From contig JAJKFL010000031.1 in the NCBI GenBank assembly GCA_021186555.1, forward strand, positions 19,188,487 through 19,252,486: a stretch of DNA of 64,000 nucleotides. The letters run 5' to 3'. Shown one piece after another: positions 44,570-54,999 of the stretch. The translations under genes were made by a program, and so were the position numbers. Each line of letters starts with the position of its first letter. The first letter of the stretch is position 1. The notes beneath the pieces were generated by a model. That model did not search any database. It was given only the letters and a program-made list of their open reading frames with translations, and was not told the origin of the DNA. Source of the stretch: Reticulitermes speratus (taxonomy: Eukaryota > Arthropoda > Insecta > Blattodea > Rhinotermitidae).

Positions 44570-46245
44570 CACTCTCCTAGGAACATAAATCTGAAAAAAA
44601 GGTTTCAGATTACAAAAAGACATAAATTCATCTTCTTTATATGTGATGGTCCAATGTCGGCATTCAGCACGTACTGAAATATGTAACCAATTACACCACA
44701 TAGAAAAAGTTGTCAACAGAAAACAAGCAGATTATTATAGACTGTATCCTGAAGCATCAAAACAACTAGCTAAGTGGGGACAGAATAATGGCATTGTTAC
44801 AACTCTTTGGGTTTTATATATATACATTTCTTCATATGACGTATATTTTATTAAATAAAAAATATGTAAATAATTTATGTTTTGCGCAATGCAGTAGCTG
44901 TCTGTCAACAACATATCTGAATGAAATAAATGCTTCCTTTGCAATGCAGTGTCTATTCCAAACAAACTTGCAAAATAACATGTTTTTGAATTTATCCTTT
45001 GTAACTGTTTTTTGTAGGTTTGTGTCAACATCTACATATAACACCCACTTAAGGACATTCTGTACAAACGTACAAAAAGTTGAGGATTCCGTTTTTCTGA
45101 GATATGATGGCATGTCACTGGGTAATCAATTCCCATTATTTCGAAAAAACATAGTGGCTTCATCTTCAAGGGTTTAAGAAATTAAAGGTATTTATGACTA
45201 TCTTGTACTCAGAAGGCTTCACAGTTCTTACATTCTTATATTACTGAGTTGCTACTGTGTCCACTTTGTTGAAATTTCTCATTTTTACAATTTTTTTTTT
45301 TTCAAAAGCATTTTCAGAGCTCCAACATTATGTTTAATAAAGAACACACAAATGGGACCACAACATATTTGATTTTGCTGTGAAACCTACACATCCCACT
45401 TCTATTTCACTTCTCAGAAGCGTGGGCTGTTCTTATAAGATGGTTGCTGACCCCTGTTACAGAAAATAACTGTAAACTTTTTATACAAAAATTATATAAT
45501 CATTGTAATTATAGATCTGTAATATGAATAACACTGTATGAGCATGGGCTGCATGTTTTTTATCATTCTATATACGTGATGAAATTAACAAAACAAAAAT
45601 TGTTCAGCATTCCCAAAAAGCAGAAAAAAAAAATTTGAATATCTGCAATATTTCTTATTAAATGTGGATCATATCACTACTCTTTACCCCTTAAAGGTAA
45701 TGGAATATAAACACAAAAGCACAAAAACAGAATTACATACACATAACCAGATGCACATCTGCCAGAATTAATAATGAAGAAATACAAATGCAACCCACAC
45801 TGCCACAACACAAAGAAGCAACATACAGAATCAGCAGCAATATCAAACTGATTAGCCAAACATTTAACAAAAAGAATCACAGCTACAATCACTGCTTGTT
45901 TGCTATAAATAAAAGTGTCCCTATTCAGATGACAAAGAAATGTGAAACAAAATAACAAACATACGTTAAAAGGAAAAGGTTATCTTTCACTTTCCATAAT
46001 ATTGCCGCATTCTTAACATTATTATCAGATTTTTAATGTTATTTTATTTCTAGGCATGACAAAAAATAATACGGGGGGGGTTGTATAATTTCACTGTGTA
46101 TTGCCAGAAGAAAGGCCCAGACTGTATTTCACTAACACCTCAGCTGACATCAATATAACTCTAAGCACCAAAGTAAAATGATACCAAATTACAAATACAT
46201 ACAAAAATACAAAAAAAAAATCACAAAACTGACTGAATTTAAAGT
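44570..46245. other. Spacer without recognised feature
   Basis: AT-rich with overlapping short frames on both strands, none recognised. Remnants of the Penelope-like polymerase may extend to the right of 44565, but I could not read them. Confidence 0.35.
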
Positions 46246-46249
46246 AAAG

Positions 46250-46335
46250 GTAAAGCTACTATGGCTGAGTAGAACAGTCAGGATATCTCTGACTTCCAGC
46301 ACCATAGTTTGCGTCTAATTTTGGAATAATGATCA
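46250..46335 (+). mobile_element. Possible tRNA-derived SINE head
   Basis: TATGGCTGAGTAGAACAGTC resembles a tRNA D-arm, followed by GATATCTCTGACTTCCAGC and the degraded B box TAGTTTGCGTCTAATTTTGG at suitable spacing. It is preceded by AAAGTAAAGGTAAAG, like SINE tails in this window. Confidence 0.4.
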
Positions 46336-46339
46336 AGGC

Positions 46340-46620
46340 AAAACACCAACAGGCATGAACAACTTTCAGGACAAAAAGATTTCTGTCCATTCCATAAGGG
46401 GTGGATAATTTAAATAGGCAGACCATTATGTTAACCATCAAATACAGTATCATGACATAAAGTCTTTAAGATTTTATATATTTTATATAGATTTTATATG
46501 TTCAACAGTTTTTGGTTCAAGAAATATTCATTTTATTGAATACACCTCCTAGGTGCCCCAAAGTTTGCTGTAATGGCATTTCACTGTATATCTAGGAAAT
46601 GGTTGTATCATATCAATGCA
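46340..46620. other. Spacer without recognised feature
   Basis: AT-rich, no recognised feature. Confidence 0.4.
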
Positions 46621-46621
46621 G

Positions 46622-46697
46622 TTACCATATTTACTCAGTATTTTACACACATACTTACATTACCATGTTTACTCAGTATTTTACACACACACTTACA
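46622..46697. repeat. Two-copy 38-bp tandem repeat
   Basis: The unit TTACCATATTTACTCAGTAT, TTTACACACATACTTACA occurs twice with two substitutions. Confidence 0.9.
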
Positions 46698-46699
46698 AA

Positions 46700-47575
46700 C
46701 ATTTGTTTCTCAATGGTATGGTCCAAAAAACGTGTAGATATTACTTCCCAGAGTGTATTTTACATGTTTGACTGAGGTTGCGAAAATCACAGTTGCATAA
46801 TATTGAGGAATTGATGTGTTATGTGAGAAGAAAGTGTACTTCCATTATTTTTCATGTAATTTATAACCATGATTATTTTGAATCTGACTGTTAGTAACCA
46901 TACTTCCCCACCTCTAATGCACTTTTAAAGGGCTACTTGTTATTGCCAATTTTATCGAAGCTGATATGACCACAATACGACACCCAACACATAACTTACT
47001 TGACACAGAGTTCCACTGACAATAAGGCGATTTTTCTGACAGCATTCTCACTCACATTTGGCTTTCAATTTCAGAGAAGAACTGCCCACTTATACTCACT
47101 ATAATCACTCCATCTTAATAAAGAAAGGGGAAAAAGGGGAAAAATAAAATGAAGGGGAAAAGCACACAAAACAATACCAATCAATCCTAGTCAGACAAAC
47201 AGGAGGTGTATATTTAACTTGACTTGTGGCAGTACTGTACATTTTCTTGTTGCACATAACCAAAGCTTGATAGACAGGGTTCACATGACAAGGAGCAACA
47301 GATAAGGCAATATTAAGAAACAGACAGTAAATGCTCACCAGAGAGCAGACAGGATGAAATACCTGGGCAATAGCAAGTTACAAGGAATGCACTGCAACAA
47401 CATGAGTATTATTAAGGATTGTTGAGGTAAAACACAAACTTTGCGGGCTACATAAGAGCAAATTCATGTCATGTAAAAATGAGACAAAAATGCTTAATCA
47501 TCTGAATAAACAAACAACTATTTAATTTATTAATAGCTGAATTGATTAACTTACAAAATCAGATTTGAATTTATC
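46700..47575. other. Spacer without recognised feature
   Basis: AT-rich, no recognised feature. Confidence 0.4.
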
Positions 47576-47600
47576 ATAACCATAACTATGAAGATTGCAG

Positions 47601-47798
47601 TGTTCTGGGATGTAAAGCCATGCAGTCAGGTAGAAGTGTACTGCTGTTTCAGAAGATCCTGCTACCTCCATTATCATCTACCTTGATAATGAAGGTGGCA
47701 GAATCCTGCAGTATCAGGTACAGGAAGAAGGAGGTAGCACAATCATCTGAAACACAATTACACTTCTAACAGATGATGCATTGATACATCCCAGAAGG
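47601..47798. mobile_element. Fold-back of family-2 repeat
   Basis: The left arm begins TTCTGGGATGTA and the right arm ends TACATCCCAGAA. Internal segments also pair imperfectly (AGGTAGAAGTGTACTGCTGT against AATTACACTTCTAACAG; ATCCTGCTACCTCC against GGAGGTAGCACAAT). The apex holds TTATCATCTACCTTGATAA. A GAAAC box is visible on the left arm's minus strand but no complete hammerhead core. The arms share the ATCCCAGAA end with other family-2 loci. Confidence 0.55.
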
Positions 47799-47799
47799 C

Positions 47800-48525
47800 A
47801 GCAATCTCAAGTTTGTAAAATCATAATTCCTTGCACATTTACAAATAGATGCATTGGCATGGTGTGAAACATAGTGCAGCTGCACGTTCCCTTTCTTTAC
47901 TTGATTCAATATTTGCAAACTTAAACATTTCCTCAATCCACTGCATTCAATAGAAATATGCTTCCCCCCATGTAAGGTTAAAGTAAATCGTATGAGTTAA
48001 TAATCTGCATTTCACAGTCCATGTTGCCAATATGACATCTGAAAGTTGACTTATGTCAAATGTCAAATGTAAATCACAATCAATAGTTAGCCCCTTAAAC
48101 TGATAAGATCTACAGCAAACATACCAGCATCAAAGAGCATATGGACAACAATGACTGTGAGTCTTTCCTTACTGCGTTCATTTCAGTCACTCAGCTACCT
48201 GGTTACAGACACAAACACATCCCCCATGCCCACACTGCATACTGAGCATTATTCCAGAAGCCTAGGCATGTGTCAGTGAAAACTGATAATATAAGAATTG
48301 AGAGGGAGGGGAGGCAGTATATGTATGTGCAAATTACATGACTGTACTCATGTTAGTTTACATATTTAACCAGAAATTTGTGGCTGCAATTTCATTGTAA
48401 AAGTAGGGTATTTCATTTTTTTTTTTAATTATTGTCCAGAAGCACAGGAGCATAAAATATTTGGTGGTGTAAATTATGCAGGTAAATATGGTACATGCAT
48501 AGTATATGTCACTTATTCATACAGT
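47800..48525. other. Spacer without recognised feature
   Basis: AT-rich, no recognised feature. Confidence 0.4.
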
Positions 48526-48529
48526 AAAC

Positions 48530-49258
48530 TCATTTATTGGTCTCTCACACAAAACACACATGCACCCACACTTTGTAGCAAATTTACATTGACCTGAACA
48601 AGTCTTTTTGGTATTCAGTAACTGTACCAACTGTATAAGAATCATGCCAAAAATCAATAAACTAAATCATTTAAATGCATGTAGGAATGCACTTCTTTCT
48701 TCCCATACATGAAAGAATTCTTAATACATTGATTTCAATGGGTTAGGTTCTAGTTAATCGGAATTTATGGTGGTATTAATATTATATTCACCTAATTAAG
48801 TTACTATTTAATTACACAATGCTTAGAACATACTTTTAGCAAGAAAAATTCTTGTTAATTACATTTAAACACTACAAGTAGGTTTTTACACAACTGCATA
48901 TGTCATAATTGTAATAAATAACAATTAAGTTGAAATGCCGAATATTCTATTAACATTATGGAAGTATAATCAGGTTTTATGCATCATTTGTTACACACCT
49001 GAAGAGTATTAACGTACAAAGAACTATAACTTGTTTTAAATAAGAAATTATACAATAATACAAAGAATGGGAGGAAAAAATAACAAACAAACACAAGGTA
49101 ATGCAGCAAAAGGAACCAGTAATATCAGGATTCTCTTCTCATTATCTTAAACTTTCTGAGTATCAGTTATGAGAAGCTTAAGTTTGAAACTTATTATGCA
49201 AACATTTTCAATTAATGAATTCAACAACATTCCGTTGTCTGTGAATGTGTCAGCATTA
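48530..49258 (-). other. Putative 3' untranslated region of the IQSEC gene
   Basis: This follows the IQSEC stop codon on the minus strand. The first AATAAA downstream of the stop is at 48538-48533, with a variant ATTAAA near 48812-48807. Without transcript data the true 3' end is unknown; an AT-rich genome offers such hexamers by chance. Confidence 0.3.
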
Positions 49259-49506
49259 CTAAACATCTGTACTGCGACTCAAGGGGTTGGGCTCTTCTGC
49301 ACGAGAAACTTTGCGTTCTCTCTTGGCAAACAAACCTCCAAGGAAGGACTGCTGATGAATCATCTGCTTGGTTCCTTTAGCATTTGAAAGTGTCACATTC
49401 TGAGGTGGTGAGTCATGACTAACAGTGCTGGCAGATATGGACTGGAATGAAATGGACATTCCGCTATCCAGAGATCCCATACTTCCTCTCCGCTGTGGTT
49501 TATCAC
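49259..49506 (-). CDS. siz: IQSEC terminal exon: C-terminal tail with PDZ ligand
   Basis: The acceptor AG is at 49508-49507. Two bases (GT) complete a Cys codon begun in the previous exon. The tail has DKPQRRGSMGSLDSGM, a Ser-rich stretch and a basic segment KRERKVSR, and ends PLSRSTDV before the stop at 49261-49259. The last residues T-D-V fit a class I PDZ ligand (S/T-x-hydrophobic). Vertebrate IQSEC1/2 also end in a PDZ ligand that ties them to postsynaptic scaffolds, so the tail probably anchors the exchange factor to a scaffold. Serines around RRGS and RKVS could be basophilic kinase sites. No stop or frameshift is seen. Confidence 0.9.
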
Positions 49507-49707
49507 CTGGAAATACACACCCAAATTCTTTCTCGAATTCCTAACAAACTTGCACTTCACTCGCAGATGCCCAACTGAATTTGAGAAATCTAGGATGGTG
49601 GACTAGGATAATAAAACTAGAATGTATGAAAGTAATGGGAGGTAAGGCACGTCAATGTGTTCGAACCCTCTTATGTTAAAGGACAGCTGGTACAGTATGC
49701 TACTTAC

Positions 49708-50079
49708 ACTGCTCATGAATATCTAGAAGAGAGTTGCTGAGAGCAGATCTCTTGAGCACAGTATCAGGTACATGACGTTCCCTGTCGCCCTCTGGATAAC
49801 CATCAGTGTCACAGCCCCCCAGCCCTGATTGTACACACGGACACACCTCCACATCTGCTACTCCACTGTCTCTATTTTCAGCACTACCGCGACCCCCACG
49901 GCCACTCTTCTGACGTTCAAGTTCAGCATCAATGCGCAGGTTTTCCATTTCATCCATTTCACTAATTGATTCTCGCAGATCTTCAGCAAATTTACAACGA
50001 TCATGCTCATTGCGTGCATTAAAGGTCACCAACAATTTATTATCTACTCGTTGAGACAATTTGATACCATACTGGTAGT
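49708..50079 (-). CDS. siz: IQSEC exon: end of PH domain and acidic tail
   Basis: Begins after CAG at 50082-50080 and ends before GTAAGT at 49707-49702; 372 bases. The first part reads YQYGIKLSQRVDNKLLVTFN, then ARNEHDRCKFAEDLRESISE and MDEMENLRIDAELERQK. This is the last strands and long C-terminal helix of the IQSEC PH domain, very close to the vertebrate pattern (FNARNEHDRxKFxxDLRESIxEMxEMExxRIExELE). The rest is a Gly/Asp-rich, probably disordered region, ending HVPDTVLKRSALSNSLLDIH. Reading through the donor would add two residues and a stop, giving a shorter protein if the intron were retained. Confidence 0.93.
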
Positions 50080-51002
50080 CTGCAAAATAAAGACAAGAAG
50101 AATTTATTCATTTATATTGATATAATAATTTCTTTAAAGTATCATCAGCATCATAAAATTATATTCTGTTTGCAAAATGGTCTGATATAAAAACAGTTTC
50201 ACATACTATCACAAGAAAGTTTCTTGTCTGAATGTGAAACTGGTACACGAAGAGACAGAAAGTATGCATGACTGCAGGATCAAGAAAGAATTACTTGTAT
50301 GCTACTAACAGGCTTCAATTAAAAAAATGCTAAACCTGTTTAAATTATACTACTACCACTTCAGTTTTCCTTCAAAATTTAATACATTCTTATGCTCATT
50401 TCACTGAAAATCCAGTTCTTAATTAAAATGTGTATGGAATCAATAAACCTGTATTTCATTTTCTCCTCCTGCAAAGTACTGTTTATAGCAGTTACTGTTA
50501 AACTGAAACTAATTCATAATCTTCTTTTTGTGAACAATGTGTTCTGCACCATTCACAACAAACACTGAATTATCACACAATATAAACATCCAGCAATAGT
50601 AGCTACATTATACAAACAGGGATGGCTGCAGTAAATATATGCACTTTTTAATTATGGCAGTAAATGTCTGTTGCTATAAATGTTGTGTCCACTTACTGAC
50701 ATTCAGTTTAGAATCAACACTCAAGGCTGTTACAAGTATAGGAACACGTGTATCAATTTATGAAGTAATTATAACCTATAATGGTAGAAATGTGAAGTCT
50801 GAGGCTGATCATAATATCTTTTGCATTAGAGGATTTTTAATTTCACATATCAATAGGACAGGGGTCAAACCCATGGGCTGCAACTTTAGCTTCTGGCTGG
50901 AAAGGGAGTGGTATAACTGGTAAGCTGTGAATGTGTTATTTAAACAATCATTACATCTATGTGAAACTGACGTTTTCACAGTAGGGAATAACAGGTGAGG
51001 TT

Positions 51003-51120
51003 CTGTCTTCAGGATGTGACACCATGCGAGCAGGCCAATAAACACTGACATATCAGAGCAACCTGCTGCCTCCTCCTTATGCAACTTCAAAGTGTGCCAG
51101 ATTCATTCTGTTGGAATTCT
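51003..51120 (-). mobile_element. Decayed family-2 hammerhead-bearing repeat
   Basis: The minus strand reads CACU, UUGAAGU, a long loop, GAUAUGUC, AGUG (pairing with CACU), and ends GGTGTCACATCCTGAAGA, like the GTCACATCCCAGAA end at 33.8 kb. Both core boxes carry changes. It lies in the intron between the two PH-domain exons at 50.1 and 51.5 kb. Confidence 0.45.
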
Positions 51121-51511
51121 GTAGTCCTACAATTGATAAGCAAGTGCAGTTTGTCATTGCCTGCAATGTCCCACATTGCCATGAATTAAATGCACTCATT
51201 CATGTTACGATAAATATTTAGATTCTGGTCTTCTAGGTTATGACACCTTACAGTTTGTAAATGGTTACCAACATTTTTCACAGGCATATTATGCCTCCAC
51301 CTTTTACACTGAAAATGAAGGCACCAAGTTCCTCCAGAACAGCAGTAACAACTTTGCACACTACACGGTGTCATTAGCCAAAAACCACAATCTCAACCTT
51401 CACAACCATGAAAACTCAAATCTTCCATTCATTATATATACTTATGTTAAAAACTATGTCAGTGCATTTATAATGCAGACAAGATCAGTGACTGGAACAT
51501 TCCTGACTTAC

Positions 51512-51737
51512 ATGGAACTTCAAACAGCATGACTACCATACCACAAAGTGGTAAGCTCCGCCGAAATGTGTATGTTACAGAATTTTTCTTTTTGCTTAAG
51601 ATTTTAGTAATAACCAGAAGGTCGTTGAAAAGGAAAACTTCCCTCTGATGAACCCCAGGGCGCTCCTTTTTATAAATGTCAGGAATTTCATACAGGCGAC
51701 AGTAGCACACCAGCCGTCGATGAGGAAGTGCCATGTT
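51512..51737 (-). CDS. siz: IQSEC exon: core of PH domain
   Basis: Begins after CAG at 51740-51738 and ends before GTAAGT at 51511-51506; 226 bases. It reads [20 protein letters not shown], then a KKERPGVHQ loop, [38 protein letters not shown] and [19 protein letters not shown] and [16 protein letters not shown] are IQSEC-specific signatures of the PH domain that follows Sec7. The basic KKK near the strand 3-4 region fits phosphoinositide binding, which targets the protein to membranes. The exon starts in phase 0 and leaves one base for the next. Confidence 0.95.
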
Positions 51738-52741
51738 CTGTATACAAATAGGCACACAGAAGAGTCACTAATGTTATATCGATAAATTAAAATACCTCAA
51801 AATGCGCAACATTTACTTACAAAAGAAAGACATTACAAATATACAACAAATGTTCACAACTACTTCAATTAGTCAACATTCAATTCTCATTTCACACAGG
51901 AAATATTCGATGACAATTTCATCATAAAAGTTCTCAACCCTTCCCATGTTACTTTGAATATATTCTGTATTTTTAATTCTGTGAATGAACCTAGATGGCA
52001 CAAGTGAATCGTTTGCCATACTGGACTGACACAAGTGAAAAAAAAAACCTAAAATTTGAAATGCTGGAACGTAAAATGAACAGACTTGAGTATTTTCATA
52101 AATTTCTACGACATGGAAAAGTTTAATGTCACATCTTCAAGTACGGACTCATCTAGCTCACAAACTTTTCAATTCTGAAACATATTCTCAAAGTACAGTA
52201 ATACTAGAAAGAAATGATAAACAGAATAGTTTGCAGTGTTCATATGCTGTCAAAGTAAAAATTTATATTATTATGCCCCAGATACAGTCAGAAAATTTAA
52301 GCGGAAGTATGAACACAAATGCTTGGTACCACATATTGTAAAAATAAAATAGTGAGCAACATGACTACAAATGCTTCTCAAATTCTAGCTGCACAAGAAG
52401 CATGCAGATACACATCATCCATAAATAAGATTCCATGAATACACCAGATAAACAAACTATATCACATCGCCATCTTCCAGATATTTCTAACAGCTTCCCA
52501 ATACGGGTTAACGTTTCAGATTAAAAAGCTTGCCACAGCAAAAATTAGAACTGTAACAAACTGTATAAACTCACCTCTTACAAAGGTAATGTGGCAAACT
52601 GTATAAACTCTCCTGTCTTTTACATAGTGTCAAAGACAAATTCTATGCACATGGACCAATACAAACATTAATCAAAGTGCTTTTATGCATCTAAGCTGCC
52701 ACACAGTAAGACATCTGTAGTTTCAGATAAAAATTACTTAC

Positions 52742-52881
52742 TGGCTTTTTTCCAACTATTGTTGATTGAACCTTCATAACTTGAGTAACATGATCTGACC
52801 CAGGCTTGAATTCATTGGCTTTCACTCTTTCATATATTCCAACAAGTATGTCACGGTCTATATCTGCCCCATCATCAATGC
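52742..52881 (-). CDS. siz: IQSEC exon: end of Sec7 domain and Sec7-PH linker
   Basis: Acceptor AG at 52883-52882, donor GTAAGT at 52741-52736; 140 bases. GC completes a Gly codon, then IDDGADIDRDILVGIYERVK, ANEFKPGSDHVTQVMK and VQSTIVGKKP. This matches the vertebrate segment (GVDDGEDIPREMLVGIYERI...DHVSQVQKVEKLIVGKKP) that closes the Sec7 fold and leads into the PH domain. The exon ends in phase 0. Confidence 0.94.
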
Positions 52882-53279
52882 CTATAAATAGGAAAAATTG
52901 TAACTATGTTTCCAGAACCCATTAGGAATGGGTAAAGGAAGATCCATATATTATAACAAAAGGGTAATACACAAGTACCACAGCATGCACCATACAAAAC
53001 ATAATAATAGCAAAAAGATGATAAGAAATTCTTAACACACTGTGCAGCAGTAAGTCACAAGCCATGATTTTTAACCCATATTTTGCATATGGATCACAGT
53101 CATGAACATTTTTTACAGCTGTATCTTTCTACAGCACACTGGCATCAATCAGGCTGACATCATCTCAGGGTTATTAGCACATAAAACACTGAAGTGGCCT
53201 CATATTACATCAGAAATAAAATGGATTTTGGATCTGATAATTTTGAGTAAGCAGGTTGAATAAGATAATATGAAAGAAT

Positions 53280-53590
53280 ACTGGTCACCTGAGTGGCTGT
53301 GATAGCGTAGTCAGTATAGCGACTCGCTACGGGCTGGACGGTCCGGGGATCAAATCCTGGTGGGGGGCGAGATTTTCAGCACCCATCCAGACCGGCCCTG
53401 AGGCCTACCCAGCCTCCTGTACAATGGGTACCGGGTCATTCCTGGGGGTAAAGCGGCCGGGGCGTGGCGTTGACCACCCAACCCCATCTAGCGCCGAGGT
53501 TAAAGAAAGAGTAGTGCTATACCTCTACTCCCCCTCTTGGGCCTTCGTGGCCTGTTCTAGGGTGAACTTTACCTTTTACTGGTCACCTGA
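53280..53590 (+). mobile_element. Complete tRNA-derived SINE with 13-bp target duplication
   Basis: The 13-base direct repeat ACTGGTCACCTGA at 53280-53292 and 53578-53590 is perfect. The 285-bp element between begins GTGGCTGTGATAGCGTAGTC. It carries a B-box-like GGGGATCAAATCCTGG at tRNA spacing, a body with CCTGGGGGTAAAGCGGCCGG, CATCTAGCGCCGAGGTTAAA and GGGCCTTCGTGGCCTGTTCT, and the end GAACTTTACCTTTT. Related copies occur at 16.8, 23.4, 29.1 and 53.9 kb. It is transcribed by RNA polymerase III and copied by a LINE in trans. The perfect duplication points to a recent insertion. It lies in an IQSEC intron. The family recalls termite/cockroach SINEs, but I cannot name it with certainty. Confidence 0.9.
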
Positions 53591-53824
53591 TACTACACTT
53601 TATCTCAAATGTTCTCCCATACCATGAGTATGAATTGGTCTGAGAACACCAGGCAAGCTTGGCACTTTAGTGACAATAGCCCGCATACACAAAGAGTCAG
53701 GCAGACATCTCAAAATACACTGTGTTAATGAATATCTTCATCAATAATTCAGATCATATTCCCGCACACAAAGACAACTTTAGGTGGATGAAGGCATAAT
53801 CTGATGGACAGGTTGCATACTATG

Positions 53825-54085
53825 ACGGCACATGAACAAGTGCAGGTACACTCCACTAATACTTTATCTCAGCCATGAAGGTGAATGACCAGCTTCGTGC
53901 CCTGGCCATTTTACCGCTGGGGAAAGTGCCCTTGGTACCAGTACCCAGTGGCAATGGAGGAGGCTGAGTGGGCCCCAGAATTGGTTTGGATGCTTTGGAG
54001 GAGAGAAAAAACTCCTGCTAGGAATCATTATTCCTTATCATCCAGTCTGTAGCCTAGTCACTACACCAACTATGCTATCCTGCAT
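53825..54085 (-). mobile_element. Older SINE copy, minus strand
   Basis: The reverse strand reads GGATAGCATAGTTGGTGTAG, TGACTAGGCTACAGACTGG, then CCCACTCAGCCTCCTCCATT, GGGTACTGGTACCAAGGGCA and CAGCGGTAAAATGGCCAGGG. This follows the 53.3-kb SINE in order, with many substitutions and a degraded B box. The two copies are inverted relative to each other and about 250 bases apart, so an intron transcript could fold here. Confidence 0.75.
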
Positions 54086-54540
54086 AAAATAAAGTTCATA
54101 AAAGTAAAATAAAATTATTACAAAAATAAAATAAAAAGTTCACAAGGGACAATGAGAAGGTGAGAACACAAAACTAAATTATAAATAGGAAAAACACAAA
54201 ATAATAAAAATAAAGTCATAAATAAATACATACAGCTACAAAAGTCAAACTGAATGAAGGTCATAATGGACAGAGTGGAGAAAAATTAAGAAGACAGAAC
54301 AGAATGAGAAGAAGAGTGAAAATCAGCCACGACTAACACAGCATCAACCTGGGATATCATGTTCAATCCCAGAACACCAACATCCTCAGCAGTAAATCCA
54401 GATGCATCATCATCATCAGAGATGCAATAGAGATTAACCAAACATGAACAGGGAGAAGAGCCTCTGGTTAAGCAAGTCATCAAAGCCATATGTTCTTATT
54501 TAACTGGACACTGTTTTTTGTCTGAAATAGGCCTAACACA

Positions 54541-54582
54541 TACGATGTTTTGGGAGGTGACTCTACTCCCATCTTCAGGTCT
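54541..54582 (-). ncRNA. Decayed hammerhead motif
   Basis: Minus strand: GAC, CUGAAGA, U, stem II GGGAG/CUCCC, AAAA for GAAA, ACAUCGUAUGU, G. Stem II is perfect, but the base at the cleavage position is G, which does not support cleavage, and the GAAA box is changed. It sits about 110 bases downstream of the Sec7 exon at 54693-54982. Confidence 0.5.
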
Positions 54583-54692
54583 CTACTGTATGACTCTCAC
54601 AGTTCCAAACTTAAAAGCTATAAACTGAACAATTAACAACGTTTTGAAAATCAATCGTATTACAAATATCTCAAATATTCTGCATATCTTAC

Positions 54693-54982
54693 CTCGAAGA
54701 TTTTTAATGAAATCCTCCAATTTCATACGCCTTTCAGGTTTTAAATTTGGTGTATGAAGATCCGTGTTTAGCATTATTATAGCAAAGGCCAGAACAAAAA
54801 CAGTGTCTGGACTGCGAAACCCTGCAACCGCATCGCGATCACACTGACAATAGCGTTGCCCAAACACTTCCATCAACCTCTCAATTTTCTGTGCCTCTCC
54901 TGGCATTCGAAAATAAGTCTGGAACTTGCGTAGTGCCACATCCACCTGCACTCCTGACAGATCCAACTCTTGGGAGAAACAT
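54693..54982 (-). CDS. siz: IQSEC exon: catalytic half of Sec7 domain
   Basis: Acceptor CAG at 54985-54983, donor GTAAGA at 54692-54687; 290 bases. It reads [80 protein letters not shown] and [17 protein letters not shown]. The F-R-x-P-G-E-A-Q loop holds the catalytic 'glutamic finger'; its GAG codon is at 54897-54895. The [10 protein letters not shown] motif forms the Arf-binding groove. Both motifs are intact, so exchange activity is expected. The first base completes a Glu codon from the previous exon. Confidence 0.97.
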
Positions 54983-54999
54983 CTGTGAGAATCATTACA

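Noticed and set aside
44735-45177. Overlapping frames on both strands near the Penelope-like fragment
   Set aside because: I tried to read them as Penelope-like reverse transcriptase but found none of its motifs in either strand.
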